The translations under genes and the position numbers were made by a program. Positions 28,205 through 36,688 of a DNA stretch of 64,000 nucleotides are shown here, piece by piece (the first letter of the stretch is position 1; each line of letters starts with the position of its first letter). The notes below the pieces were generated by a model. It ran no database searches, was not told the origin of the DNA, and saw nothing but the letters and a program-made list of their open reading frames with translations. The DNA is from Mycobacterium sp. shizuoka-1. GTDB taxonomy: Bacteria > Actinomycetota > Actinomycetes > Mycobacteriales > Mycobacteriaceae. The stretch covers positions 1-64,000 of the forward strand of contig NZ_BEWG01000020.1 in assembly GCF_002723835.1 (NCBI RefSeq), given 5' to 3'.

Positions 28205-28981
28205 ATGGCCAAGCGGCTTGATCTCAAAGACGTCAACATCTATTACGGCTCGTTCCACGCCGTCGCCGACGTGTCGTTGGCGGTGCCGCCGCGTAACGTG
28301 ACCGCGTTCATCGGCCCGTCGGGCTGCGGCAAGTCCACCGTGCTTCGCACGCTCAACCGCATGCACGAGGTCATCCCGGGTGCCAGGGTCGAGGGTTCGG
28401 TGCTGCTCGACGGCGAGGACATCTACGGCTCCGGTGTCGACCCGGTTGGTGTGCGCAAGACCATCGGCATGGTCTTCCAGCGGCCGAATCCGTTTCCCAC
28501 CATGTCGATTCGCGACAATGTCGTGGCCGGCCTGAAGTTGCAGGGTGTGCGTAACAAGAAGGTTCTCGACGAGACCTGTGAGCGCTCGCTGAAGGGCGCC
28601 AACCTGTGGAACGAGGTCAAGGACCGGCTCGACAAGCCCGGTGGCGGTCTGTCCGGTGGACAGCAGCAGCGGCTGTGCATCGCCCGCGCGATCGCCGTGC
28701 AGCCTGATGTGCTGCTGATGGACGAGCCGTGCTCGGCGCTGGACCCGATCTCCACGCTGGCCATCGAGGATCTGATCGGTGAGCTCAAGCAGGAGTTCAC
28801 CATCGTGATCGTCACCCACAACATGCAGCAGGCCGCCCGGGTCAGCGATCAGACGGCGTTCTTCAACCTGGAGGCCACCGGCAAGCCGGGCCGCCTGGTG
28901 GAGATCGACGACACCGAGAAGATCTTCTCCAACCCGAGCCAGAAGGCCACCGAGGACTACATCTCCGGCCGCTTCGGTTAA
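28205..28981 (+). CDS. pstB: Phosphate ABC ATPase PstB (PhoT)
   Basis: A 258-residue ATPase: Walker [10 protein letters not shown] (about 37-45), Q-loop VFQRPNPFP, signature LSGGQQQR, Walker [13 protein letters not shown] and switch VTHNMQQA. It energises PstCA and, with PhoU, relays phosphate status. A strong AGGAGA SD precedes ATG 28205. Last gene of the operon, followed by a terminator. Confidence 0.96.
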   Translation: MAKRLDLKDVNIYYGSFHAVADVSLAVPPRNVTAFIGPSGCGKSTVLRTLNRMHEVIPGARVEGSVLLDGEDIYGSGVDPVGVRKTIGMVFQRPNPFPTMSIRDNVVAGLKLQGVRNKKVLDETCERSLKGANLWNEVKDRLDKPGGGLSGGQQQRLCIARAIAVQPDVLLMDEPCSALDPISTLAIEDLIGELKQEFTIVIVTHNMQQAARVSDQTAFFNLEATGKPGRLVEIDDTEKIFSNPSQKATEDYISGRFG

Positions 28982-29000
28982 GCCGATCCCACATCGAAAA

Positions 29001-29034
29001 GGGGCTGCCGCGCATCGCGCGGCAGCCCCTTTTT
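29001..29034. terminator. Bidirectional intrinsic terminator, pstB / phoU
   Basis: GGGGCTGCCGCGC (29001-29013), an ATC loop and GCGCGGCAGCCCC (29017-29029) form a perfect 13-bp stem. It is followed by TTTTT (29030-29034) and preceded by AAAA (28997-29000), so it can act on both converging transcripts. Confidence 0.9.
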
Positions 29035-29044
29035 CGGTGCAGGC

Positions 29045-29710
29045 TCAGTAGGTCGGAATCTCTTCCTCTTCAGGCAGCCGGCCGGTCACCTGGAAGATCA
29101 CCCGGCGGGAGATCTCGACGGCGTGGTCGGCGAAGCGCTCGTAGAACCGGCCGAGCAGCGTGACGTCCACCGCCGCGGCAACGCCGTGCTTCCATTCGCG
29201 GTCCATCAGCACCGTGAACAGATGCCGGTGCAGGTCGTCCATCGCGTCGTCTTCTTCGCGGATGCTGCGGGCCTTCTCGGGGTCGCGCGACAGCAGGACC
29301 TCGCGGGCGCTGTTACCCAATTCGACTGCGACACGACCCATTTCGGCGAAATAGCCGTTCACTTCTTCGGGCAGCGTGTGCTGCGGATGGCGGCGGCGGG
29401 CGATCTTGGCGACGTGCAGCGCCAAGGCTCCCATCCGGTCCACGTCGGCGACGATCTGGATCGAGCTGACGATCGCCCGCAGATCGCCGGCCACCGGTGC
29501 CTGCAGGGCCAGCAGCACGAACGCCGCCTCCTCGGCGCGGGCGCTGGCCCCGGAGATCTGTTCGTGGTCGGTGATCACCTGCTCGGCGAGCACGAGGTCG
29601 GCCTGCAGCAGCGACTGGGTCGCCCGTTCCATCGCAAGCCCGGCCATCCGGCACATCTCGGCCAGCTGGTGGGTCAGAGCATCGAGTTGCTCGTGGTACG
29701 CGGTGCGCAT
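29045..29710 (-). CDS. phoY: Phosphate-signalling protein PhoU
   Basis: A 221-residue all-helical protein with two PhoU domains. It restrains the SenX3-RegX3 phosphate response when Pst is active and is linked to persister formation in mycobacteria. The metal-binding-type [10 protein letters not shown] and [14 protein letters not shown] motifs are conserved. ATG 29710 is preferred to GTG 29719: a TAGGGT -10 hexamer 7 nt upstream makes it a leaderless start. It is convergent with pstB. Confidence 0.92.
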   Translation of the reverse strand: MRTAYHEQLDALTHQLAEMCRMAGLAMERATQSLLQADLVLAEQVITDHEQISGASARAEEAAFVLLALQAPVAGDLRAIVSSIQIVADVDRMGALALHVAKIARRRHPQHTLPEEVNGYFAEMGRVAVELGNSAREVLLSRDPEKARSIREEDDAMDDLHRHLFTVLMDREWKHGVAAAVDVTLLGRFYERFADHAVEISRRVIFQVTGRLPEEEEIPTY

Positions 29711-29717
29711 GGCCTCC

Positions 29718-29723
29718 ACCCTA
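29718..29723 (-). promoter_or_regulatory. -10 hexamer of phoU
   Basis: TAGGGT on the minus strand, 7 nt before ATG 29710; about 33 bp downstream of the Pho box at 29757-29774. Confidence 0.5.
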
Positions 29724-29756
29724 CTTTCTGAACGCAGGCCCAGTATGCCGAGGCGG

Positions 29757-29774
29757 GGTGAACGAACGGTGAAT
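29757..29774 (-). promoter_or_regulatory. Pho box upstream of phoU
   Basis: Read on the minus strand, ATTCACC (29768-29774) and GTTCACC (29757-29763) are direct repeats with an exact 11-nt period, as in PhoP/RegX3 sites. The spacing to the -10 (33 bp) resembles that of the pstS Pho box (31 bp). Confidence 0.6.
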
Positions 29775-29805
29775 GAAAGCAGACGCCCGCGACGCGCCGG
29801 CGGGC

Positions 29806-31824
29806 CTACTCGCAGGTGACGTCCGCGGCGTTGGTGACCGTGAGATCTTCGGGCAGCTGGGTGGGTGTGCTCCTGGCGTTGTGACTCACGTGCACGCTGA
29901 CCGTGGATCCGCTCGGCGGCGGCGCCCCGACGGTGCTGAAGTCGGGCCCGAGCACCACCTGGACGGTGTTCTTCTGGCCGTCCACCCGCTCCATCTTCGC
30001 GCCGGGGAACGCCGCGGCGACGGTGGCGGCCGCCTGTTCGTTGCCCGCCGAGAACATCACCGTGGTGGCGGTGACGGTGCCGGTGAAGTCATCGGGGTCC
30101 AGCACGCGGAATCCGTGCTGGCGCAAGGCCGCGGCGGCCGTGGCGGCCAGCCCGTCCTGTCCGGTGGCATTGGACACCTGCACACTGATGTCCTGCGGGT
30201 CGGTGGTGACCGCGTTGACCAATTCGGTCTGCGTGGTCTGGTCGTCCGGGCTCGGCTTGGCGGCCTGCAGGGTCTTCTGCGCGGCGATCATCGGGCTGGT
30301 CGTCGCGTTGGTGTCGTTCTCGCCCGGCAGCGGATCGTCGTTGATGATCGCATCGAACAACGCCCGGATGTCCTCGGTGCGGGGCTGCTCGTTGCCGTCG
30401 GAGTCGGTGATCCCGGTGGTGGGGACGGTGACGAAGGTGATGCGGCCGGCGTTGACACCCTGCAGCGACTGCCCGAGGTCGACGAGGTCCTTGGTGCGGA
30501 CGTTGTCCACGTAGGTGTCGTCGATGAACATGTTGACCACGTTGTTGAGCTTGCTGAGGCTGAACAGGGTGTCTTTGGAGATGATGGACCGCAGCAGCGA
30601 GGACAGGAACAGCTGCTGTCGTTTGATCCGGCCGTAATCACCGTTGACCTCGGTGGTCACCTGGCGGGCGCGGACGTAGTTCAGCGCGGTGTGCCCGTCG
30701 AGCGTCTGATGACCGGCGCTGGCCAGCACCGTCCCCAGCTCGTAGTCCTCCAGCGGTGTGGTGCTGCAGACGTCCACCCCGCCGAGGGCGTCGACCATCT
30801 TCGAGAATCCGGCGAAGTCGACGGCCATGAAGCGGTTGATCGACAGTCCCGACATCTTCTGGATGACCTTCACCAGGCATTTCGGGCCGCCGTAGGCGTA
30901 CGCCGAGTTCAACTTGGTTTCGGTGTAGCGGTAGTCGTCGCTGGTCTCGCCGGTGTTCTTGTCCACGACCGGGCCGTACTTGCCGGTGTCGGCATCCCAG
31001 GCCTGGCAGTACGCCGGGGTGATCGCGAGGTCGCGGGGGAAGGACACCACGACGACGCGCTTGCGATCGGCGGGAACGTTGACCAGCATCACGGTGTCCG
31101 AGCGCGCGCCGTCGGCGTCCTCGGTGGTGCCTGCGCCGATCTCCCCGTTGGCCCCGGTACGGGTGTCGACGCCGACGATCAGAAAGTTCTCGTCACCGAA
31201 CTGGGCGTTGGGGTCGACGATGTCGCGCGAGTTGGGATCCAGGGCGGCGACGTTGCGCAGCAGATCGTTCTTTGTCGACTGCCACTGCCAGGCGCCACCG
31301 GTCAGCACCAGGGCCGACACCGCGAACAGCGCTGCGGCAGATCGACCGGCCAGCAGTACGGGCTTACGCGCCCTGGTCTTTGTCTTCTTTTTCTTGGCCG
31401 CCGGTGCGCTGGTGTGCAGTGCGGCAGGGCTCGGGTTTGCGGCCAGCGGGCCGCGGGCCCGGTTGAGCGCCTCGAGATCGGGCACTTCGTCGGCGTAGGC
31501 AGCGACCACCGGGATGGGCACGGTCAGGTCGGCGGACTCGTCGAAGTCGGCGGGGGCCTCGGAGTCGTCCGTCGGCGTTACGTCGGCGCGATGGCGGGTG
31601 GGTTCGACCGCGGGGGTGGAGCCGGAGATCTTGGCGATCAGATCGGCGACGGTGACGCCCTGGGTGTGGTTGCCGCTCGGGGTGGACGCCTCCGGGGCGC
31701 GGTGCGCGGCCGGTGCGCGCTCCCACGGCGCGGCTCCCGCGGCCGGGCGGGGTGCCCGGCTCACCTGTTCGCCGTCGTCGGGGACGCGGTGCTGGCCAGG
31801 AGTGGCGTTGCCGCCATCACTCAT
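29806..31824 (-). CDS. LytR-CpsA-Psr (LCP) cell-wall ligase
   Basis: A 672-residue protein: a long charged, disordered cytoplasmic N-terminus (1-145) with a lysine-rich stretch, one transmembrane helix (about 155-175), an extracellular LCP domain (about 215-440) and a C-terminal LytR_C domain (about 550-640). The LCP domain shows [21 protein letters not shown] and [10 protein letters not shown], with catalytic arginines ([22 protein letters not shown], read in parts). LCP enzymes attach arabinogalactan to peptidoglycan. It matches Rv0822c. Another LCP role cannot be excluded. Confidence 0.9.
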   Translation of the reverse strand: MSDGGNATPGQHRVPDDGEQVSRAPRPAAGAAPWERAPAAHRAPEASTPSGNHTQGVTVADLIAKISGSTPAVEPTRHRADVTPTDDSEAPADFDESADLTVPIPVVAAYADEVPDLEALNRARGPLAANPSPAALHTSAPAAKKKKTKTRARKPVLLAGRSAAALFAVSALVLTGGAWQWQSTKNDLLRNVAALDPNSRDIVDPNAQFGDENFLIVGVDTRTGANGEIGAGTTEDADGARSDTVMLVNVPADRKRVVVVSFPRDLAITPAYCQAWDADTGKYGPVVDKNTGETSDDYRYTETKLNSAYAYGGPKCLVKVIQKMSGLSINRFMAVDFAGFSKMVDALGGVDVCSTTPLEDYELGTVLASAGHQTLDGHTALNYVRARQVTTEVNGDYGRIKRQQLFLSSLLRSIISKDTLFSLSKLNNVVNMFIDDTYVDNVRTKDLVDLGQSLQGVNAGRITFVTVPTTGITDSDGNEQPRTEDIRALFDAIINDDPLPGENDTNATTSPMIAAQKTLQAAKPSPDDQTTQTELVNAVTTDPQDISVQVSNATGQDGLAATAAAALRQHGFRVLDPDDFTGTVTATTVMFSAGNEQAAATVAAAFPGAKMERVDGQKNTVQVVLGPDFSTVGAPPPSGSTVSVHVSHNARSTPTQLPEDLTVTNAADVTCE

Positions 31825-32016
31825 GTTCCAGTCGCCTCCGACTCAGGGCCTTGCGCGTCGTCGCGCTTGTCAATCCCGGTGCGGTTGTCTACGTCACCTC
31901 GGCCGGGCGCCGATGCGCGGCCGTGTCAAGCGTCCTATGTCTTGTAGCAGCACTCGGTGGTGGTCCGCCACCTGAGCGCGGTCTGCACAACAAGATCACC
32001 ATCGTACTGAGACAAG

Positions 32017-32040
32017 CGTCGCGACCGCTAGCTCGCGACG
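32017..32040. terminator. Hairpin downstream of dus
   Basis: CGTCGCGA (32017-32024), an 8-nt loop and TCGCGACG (32033-32040) form a perfect 8-bp stem just past the dus stop codon. There is no T-tract, so termination would be atypical or the element may serve another purpose. Confidence 0.3.
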
Positions 32041-32060
32041 ATGTCGAGACCGTCTCGGTT

Positions 32061-33155
32061 TCAACCTCCGGAATTCATCACGTCGGCGCCTGTCGGCACC
32101 GTGCAGTCGTCCGGGTCGTCGAGCCAGCCCTCCGGCAAGGTGACCGACGACGCGGATCCCTGCCGCCCGCGGGGGCCGGTCGCGGCCTTGGGAAACGGGA
32201 CGTCCCGGTCGAGCTGGTCGAGCAGGCTGTCGAGCTCAGCGCGGGTCTTGACCAGCGCCAATGCTCGCCGCAGATCGGCTCCGGCAGGAAAGCCGTGGAG
32301 GTACCAGGCGACGTGCTTGCGGATGTCGCGCATGCCCTTGTCCTCGCCGAAGTGGTCGGCCAGCAGCTCACCGTGGCGGCGGACGATGTCGGCGACCTCG
32401 CCGAGGGTCGGCGGGGTCGGGACGGGGGAGCCGGTAAAGGCGGCGGACAGTTCGGCGAACAGCCACGGCCGGCCCAGGCAGCCGCGGCCGATGACGACTC
32501 CGTCACACCCGGTCGCGGCCATCATCGCGATGGCGTCGTCGGCCTCGAAGATGTCGCCGTTGCCCAGCACCGGGATCGTCGTCACCGCCTCCTTGAGGCG
32601 GGCGATCTGCTCCCAGTCGGCGGTGCCCGAATAGCGCTGGGCGGCGGTGCGCGCATGCAGCGCCACCGCCGCGGCGCCTTCCTGCTCGGCGATCCGGCCG
32701 GCGTCCAGGTGGGTGCGATGGGCGTCGTCGATCCCGATCCGGAACTTGACCGTCACCGGCACCGAGGTGCCTTCGGTGGCTCGCACGGCGGCGGCGACGA
32801 TCTGCCCGAAGAGGCGCCGTTTGTAGGGCAGCGCCGCCCCGCCGCCGCGGCGGGTGACTTTGGGCACCGGGCAGCCGAAGTTCATGTCGATGTGATCGGC
32901 GAGGTCCTCTGTGACGATCATCCGGGCCGCGTCGTAGGTGGTGGCCGGGTCCACGGTGTACAGCTGCAGCGAGCGGGGCGATTCGTCGGGGGCGAACGTC
33001 GTCATGTGCATCGTGACCGGGTGGCGCTCGACGAGCGCGCGGGCCGTCACCATCTCGCAGACGTAGAGGCCGCTGACCGTTCCGGCCCGGGCCTGCTCGA
33101 GTTCGCGGCACAGAGTGCGGAAGGCGACGTTGGTGACGCCGGCCATGGGTGCCAA
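32061..33155 (-). CDS. dus: tRNA-dihydrouridine synthase
   Basis: A flavin TIM-barrel enzyme of the DusB type that reduces uridine in tRNA D-loops. LAPMAGVTNVAFRTLC, DMNFGCPVPKVTRRGGG (active-site Cys) and VLGNGDIFEADDA are family motifs. From the first usable start, TTG 33155, it has 364 residues, but similarity continues upstream (RIGPFALRSPVV). No ATG, GTG or TTG occurs in frame before the desA coding region. An ATA at 33224 overlapping the desA TAG may be the true start; see findings. Confidence 0.88.
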   Translation of the reverse strand: MAPMAGVTNVAFRTLCRELEQARAGTVSGLYVCEMVTARALVERHPVTMHMTTFAPDESPRSLQLYTVDPATTYDAARMIVTEDLADHIDMNFGCPVPKVTRRGGGAALPYKRRLFGQIVAAAVRATEGTSVPVTVKFRIGIDDAHRTHLDAGRIAEQEGAAAVALHARTAAQRYSGTADWEQIARLKEAVTTIPVLGNGDIFEADDAIAMMAATGCDGVVIGRGCLGRPWLFAELSAAFTGSPVPTPPTLGEVADIVRRHGELLADHFGEDKGMRDIRKHVAWYLHGFPAGADLRRALALVKTRAELDSLLDQLDRDVPFPKAATGPRGRQGSASSVTLPEGWLDDPDDCTVPTGADVMNSGG

Positions 33156-33220
33156 GACAACCGGGCTGCGGAGGGCGAAGGGCCCGATCCGCAGCCCGGT
33201 GAAAGCTGGTGCGGTGCCGA

Positions 33221-34216
33221 CTATGTCGCCGCCCCCGCCAGTGCCTTGGCGCTGCGCTTCTCGGCGAGCCGGGCGTCGCGTTCGAGCTTGCGCGCCTTGG
33301 CCTCTTCGAACTTGTCGCAGGTGTCTTCGAGTTCCTTGATCAGCATGGCCAGGTCGTCACGCATCTCGGCGGCTTCGCCGGTGAAGTCCTCGCGTTCGAA
33401 GATGCGCCACTTCTTCAGCACCGGCATCACGACGTCGTCGAGGTGGATGCGCGGGTCGTAGACGCCGCCCATGGCGATGACGACGGCCTTGCGGCGGAAG
33501 TCGGGCACGGTGTAGCCGGGCATCTTGAAGTTCTTGAGCACCCGGTGCAGCGACTTCATCGCCTGGTTGGGCGCCACGTCGAAGCCGGCCTCACTGACGT
33601 CGCGGTAGAAGATCATGTGCAGGTTCTCGTCGTTGGAGATCCTGGCCAGCAGCTGCTCGGCGACCGGGTCGTTGCAGGCCTTGCCGGTGTTGCGATGCGA
33701 CACCCTGGTGGCCAGCTCCTGGAAGCTGACGTACATCACGGAGTCGAACAGGCTCTCGGCGAACAGGTCGCCCTGCTGGTTCTGGCCGGGCGAGAAGCCT
33801 CGGGTCATCTGCTCCATCCGCAGCTCTTCGAGCTCGACCGGATCGCAGTTGCGGGTGACCACCAGGTAATCGCGGATGGAGATGCCGTGCCGGTTCTCCT
33901 CGGCGGTCCACCGGTTGACCCAGTAGCCCCAGGGGCCGTCCATCGAGAAGTTCATCGCGATCTCGCGGTGATAGGCGGGCAGGTTGTCCTCGGTCAGCAG
34001 GTTCTGCACCAGCGCCGTGCGGGCGACCTCGGAGAGCTTGGACTGCTCGGGATCCCAGTCCTGGCCGCCGAGGGCGTAGTAGTTCTTGCCCTCGGACCAC
34101 GGGATGTAATCGTGCGGGTTCCAGTCCTTCATCATCGTCATGTGGCGGTTGATGAGCTTCTCCGCAACCGGTTCCAGCTCGCGCAGGAGATCTAGGTCGG
34201 TCAAGTCTTTCGACAT
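33221..34216 (-). CDS. desA1: Acyl-ACP desaturase DesA1
   Basis: A 331-residue soluble diiron desaturase of the stearoyl-ACP type, placed in mycolic acid/fatty acid synthesis. The two iron-binding motifs are EENRHG (about residue 107) and DENLHM (about 190). An ATG at 34216 with GGAGG 4 nt upstream sets the start; in-frame sequence further upstream is non-conserved. Dus follows immediately, so they form an operon, as at Rv0824c-Rv0823c. A long charged C-terminal tail (KARKLERDARLAEKRSAK) ends the protein. Confidence 0.93.
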   Translation of the reverse strand: MSKDLTDLDLLRELEPVAEKLINRHMTMMKDWNPHDYIPWSEGKNYYALGGQDWDPEQSKLSEVARTALVQNLLTEDNLPAYHREIAMNFSMDGPWGYWVNRWTAEENRHGISIRDYLVVTRNCDPVELEELRMEQMTRGFSPGQNQQGDLFAESLFDSVMYVSFQELATRVSHRNTGKACNDPVAEQLLARISNDENLHMIFYRDVSEAGFDVAPNQAMKSLHRVLKNFKMPGYTVPDFRRKAVVIAMGGVYDPRIHLDDVVMPVLKKWRIFEREDFTGEAAEMRDDLAMLIKELEDTCDKFEEAKARKLERDARLAEKRSAKALAGAAT

Positions 34217-34388
34217 GAGCCCTCCAGTTATCTGTTCCTCGTGGTTGCACTCAATATATCTGTGTATCCCGGTGACATTCAAGTTCCGTCCCGGGCGAGT
34301 CGTCCGCTGTCGGTGACCTCCGTCGCGCGGTATGCTTTTCCCGCGAGTCTTTGGGGGCCGCGATAAGCCGAATGAATGTGGGGGGACC

Positions 34389-34919
34389 ATGTATCGATTC
34401 GTTCGCGCCGGCCTTGCCGTGATTGTCGGAGTGGTCGCGACCATGGGTTTGCTTGGTTTCGGCGTGGCATGGGGTTCAGGATCGTACGAAGGCAAGACGT
34501 ACGCGAAGGCCGCCGAGCGCCTGCAGAGCATGGGCATCACTCCCGTCATCGCGACGATTATCGGAAGCCAACTCCCGACTGACGACTGCGTGGTCGTCAA
34601 CTCCTACCGGCCGATCACCCGCAACAGCAGCGGACGGGTCGCCCACAAGGCCACCGTCATGCTGGATCTGAACTGCAACAACAATGTCGCTGCGCCCGGC
34701 AAGCCGGGCAACTCGGTGATGACGCCGCAGGGCAAGCTCGGCAAAAAAATCCAGGTCCAGGCCGACAAGCTGAACTCGAACACGGCCGATGCGCTGGCGA
34801 AGGGTAAGACCCCGGCGTGCGGCAAGAATGCGGCCTCGGCCCAGAGCTGCTCTGATTTCTGCAACAGGTACAGCATGTGCTCCAAGGAGTTGGTGAACTA
34901 CCTGGCGGGCTTGGTCTAA
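34389..34919 (+). CDS. Secreted PASTA-like protein, paralogue 1 with Cys-rich tail
   Basis: A 176-residue exported protein: a signal or anchor helix (about 5-29), then GKTYAKAAERLQSMGITPVI and GSQLPTDDCVVVNS, the same module as in the next two genes. A conserved second cysteine sits in LDLNCNNN. Unlike the other two it has an extra C-terminal part with five cysteines (PACGK; SCSDFCNRYSMCSK). The module looks like a single PASTA-type fold; ligand unknown. The start is ATG 34389 after a G-rich SD. Confidence 0.7.
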   Translation: MYRFVRAGLAVIVGVVATMGLLGFGVAWGSGSYEGKTYAKAAERLQSMGITPVIATIIGSQLPTDDCVVVNSYRPITRNSSGRVAHKATVMLDLNCNNNVAAPGKPGNSVMTPQGKLGKKIQVQADKLNSNTADALAKGKTPACGKNAASAQSCSDFCNRYSMCSKELVNYLAGLV

Positions 34920-34993
34920 CGGGTAGTCGGCAGGCGTTCGTTTTCCGCTGCGGAATCGAACGCCATTCCCTTCGATGAGGAAGGCCAGCGACT

Positions 34994-35434
34994 ATGAATA
35001 AGGCGATCCTGTTGAGCCTCGCCGCCGTGGGTACGGCAACAGCGCTGGGTTTTCCCGGCATCGCATCCGCCGACAACGAGTATGTCGGCCAAACGTATGC
35101 CGATGCGACACAGGCGATTACGCAGGCCGGGATGACCGAGACGATTGCGACCGTCGTCGGCGGCCAGCTGCCGACGTCTCAATGCCGGGTCACTGGCTCC
35201 AGAATGGCAAGCTTCTTGGACTCCAGCGGCAACAATCCGGGCGGTCGGATCATGCTGGACCTGAACTGCAACGCCGACTTCGCCCCGGCGGGGCCGGTTG
35301 CGCCCCCTCAAGGGGAGCAGACGGCGCAAGACCAGCAGGCGCAGCAGCAGGCCCAGGAGCAGCAGAACCAAGGTGACGAGTTGCTCCAGGCCGGCGTGGT
35401 ACCCGGACAGCCTGGCCAGACCGCCCCGCGTTAG
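34994..35434 (+). CDS. Secreted PASTA-like protein, paralogue 2
   Basis: A 146-residue protein with a Sec signal peptide (cleavage near GIASADNEY). The core GQTYADATQAITQAGMTETI, GGQLPTSQCRVTGSR and FLDSSGNNPGGRIMLDLNCN carries the conserved cysteine pair; a Gln-rich low-complexity tail (QQAQQQAQEQQNQ) follows. GAGGAAGG lies upstream of ATG 34994. It is 74 bp after paralogue 1. Confidence 0.72.
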   Translation: MNKAILLSLAAVGTATALGFPGIASADNEYVGQTYADATQAITQAGMTETIATVVGGQLPTSQCRVTGSRMASFLDSSGNNPGGRIMLDLNCNADFAPAGPVAPPQGEQTAQDQQAQQQAQEQQNQGDELLQAGVVPGQPGQTAPR

Positions 35435-35569
35435 CCCTCTGGAGGTTCGGAGTGCGTGTACGCCTTGGGCCTGCGGGGCACGTGGAACTGGAGTAGCATT
35501 TGCGCACTGACACCACCAGTGTCCGGTACGCAAATACACAGGCAACGCACATCCTCGGAGGTCGCAGAC

Positions 35570-36040
35570 GTGAAGAAGCAGTTGGCCGTAGGGATTGGCG
35601 CTGTTGGTGCTGCTGCTGCATGGGCGGTGATGTTTGGATCGGGTACGGCCTCAGCGACCAATGAATACGCGGGCATGACCTACGCCGACGCCGCTCAGGC
35701 GATCAGCGACAGCGGAATGTCGTCGACCATTGCCACCCGCGTCGGCACCTTCCTGCCGACCGACCAGTGCATCGTCACCGGATCGCGCAATGCCGACTTC
35801 CTGGACTCCAGTGGCACGAATCCGGGCAACCGGGTGCTGCTGTACCTGAACTGCAACAACACGTTCGCCACCGCCGGGGTGCCGGGTAACTCGGTCGGCA
35901 GCCCCGAGGGCCGCCAGGCGCGCTCTGACTACGAGGAGCAGCTCGCCGAGGCGCAGGCCAAGGCGCAGCAGAGCGAATCCGACGAGCTGCTCGAGACGGG
36001 CAACGTTCCCGGTGAAGCTGGTCAGGTCGCCGGCGGATAG
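35570..36040 (+). CDS. Secreted PASTA-like protein, paralogue 3
   Basis: A 156-residue protein with a signal peptide (cleavage near GTASATNEY). The core GMTYADAAQAISDSGMSSTI, GTFLPTDQCIVTGSR and FLDSSGTNPGNRVLLYLNCN closely matches paralogue 2; the tail is Glu/Gln-rich and ends VPGEAGQVAGG, echoed by VPGQPGQTAPR in paralogue 2. The start GTG 35570 has GGAGG about 8 nt upstream. Its 3' end overlaps the convergent TetR gene by 19 bp. Confidence 0.72.
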   Translation: MKKQLAVGIGAVGAAAAWAVMFGSGTASATNEYAGMTYADAAQAISDSGMSSTIATRVGTFLPTDQCIVTGSRNADFLDSSGTNPGNRVLLYLNCNNTFATAGVPGNSVGSPEGRQARSDYEEQLAEAQAKAQQSESDELLETGNVPGEAGQVAGG

Positions 36041-36618
36041 CTCGCCACGCGGGTGAGCAGCAACTCCACGCAGTAGTCGATGAACTGCTCCCGGGAAGCC
36101 GCCAGCCGGCCGTCCAGGTAGGCGGTGAACAGGGCCGTCAACGCCCCGATCAGGCCGGTGGCCATCATCTTCTGCCGCACCGGATCGGTGATCGCGGTCA
36201 GCTTGCTCTGAAGTAGTTCGATGAAGCTGGGCATCCATTCCGCCCCGGAGTGGGTGAGCACGGCTTCGACTTGGGGTCCCAGCAGCAAGACCCGCCCGCG
36301 CACCGGGTCGTCGACCATGAGCGCCACGAACCTCTCCACCGCTTCGCGTGGTGTGCTCGCCGACATCAGCGTGGTCATGGCCCGGTTGCACACATCGTCG
36401 TAGACGGCTCGGACGAACTCGTCCCGGTCGGAGAAGCTCTCGTAGAAGTACCGCTCGGTCAGGCCCGCGTGCTTGCAGACCGCGCGGACCGTCAATGCCG
36501 GCCCGCCCGCGCCGCCGAGCAGGGTGACCCCGGCGGCGACGAGTTCGTCGCGGCGCAGCGCCTGGCGGTCCGGAAGAGGGACGCCCGACCAGCGGCCCCG
36601 TCGTTGACCCGACGTCAC
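36022..36618 (-). CDS. TetR-family regulator
   Basis: A 198-residue repressor-type protein: N-terminal helix-turn-helix (LTVRAVCKHAGLTERYFYESF, read in parts, about 42-62) and a helical ligand domain. GTG 36618 is preceded by GGAG at 5 nt. It is divergent from the DUF2236 gene with 70 bp between, so it probably controls both. The ligand is unknown. Confidence 0.85.
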   Translation of the reverse strand: MTSGQRRGRWSGVPLPDRQALRRDELVAAGVTLLGGAGGPALTVRAVCKHAGLTERYFYESFSDRDEFVRAVYDDVCNRAMTTLMSASTPREAVERFVALMVDDPVRGRVLLLGPQVEAVLTHSGAEWMPSFIELLQSKLTAITDPVRQKMMATGLIGALTALFTAYLDGRLAASREQFIDYCVELLLTRVASYPPAT

Positions 36619-36638
36619 ATGGCTCCTAAGCTCGTAAT

Positions 36639-36654
36639 GACAACGCGTGTAGTC
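36639..36654. promoter_or_regulatory. Candidate TetR operator
   Basis: GACAACGCGTGTAGTC is an imperfect palindrome (12 of 16 positions symmetric) in the gap between the divergent TetR and DUF2236 starts. Confidence 0.35.
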
Positions 36655-36688
36655 AAAATACGCCGCATGCCTTCGGGAAGGTCCTCAG

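Noticed and set aside
29773-31947. 724-codon plus-strand frame opposite the LCP gene
   Set aside because: Gly/Val/Arg-rich shadow; the LCP protein on the minus strand has clear domains.
33221-34600. Extended DesA1 start at 34600
   Set aside because: Upstream sequence is antisense to the secreted-protein gene; ATG 34216 has a strong SD and the conserved N-terminus.
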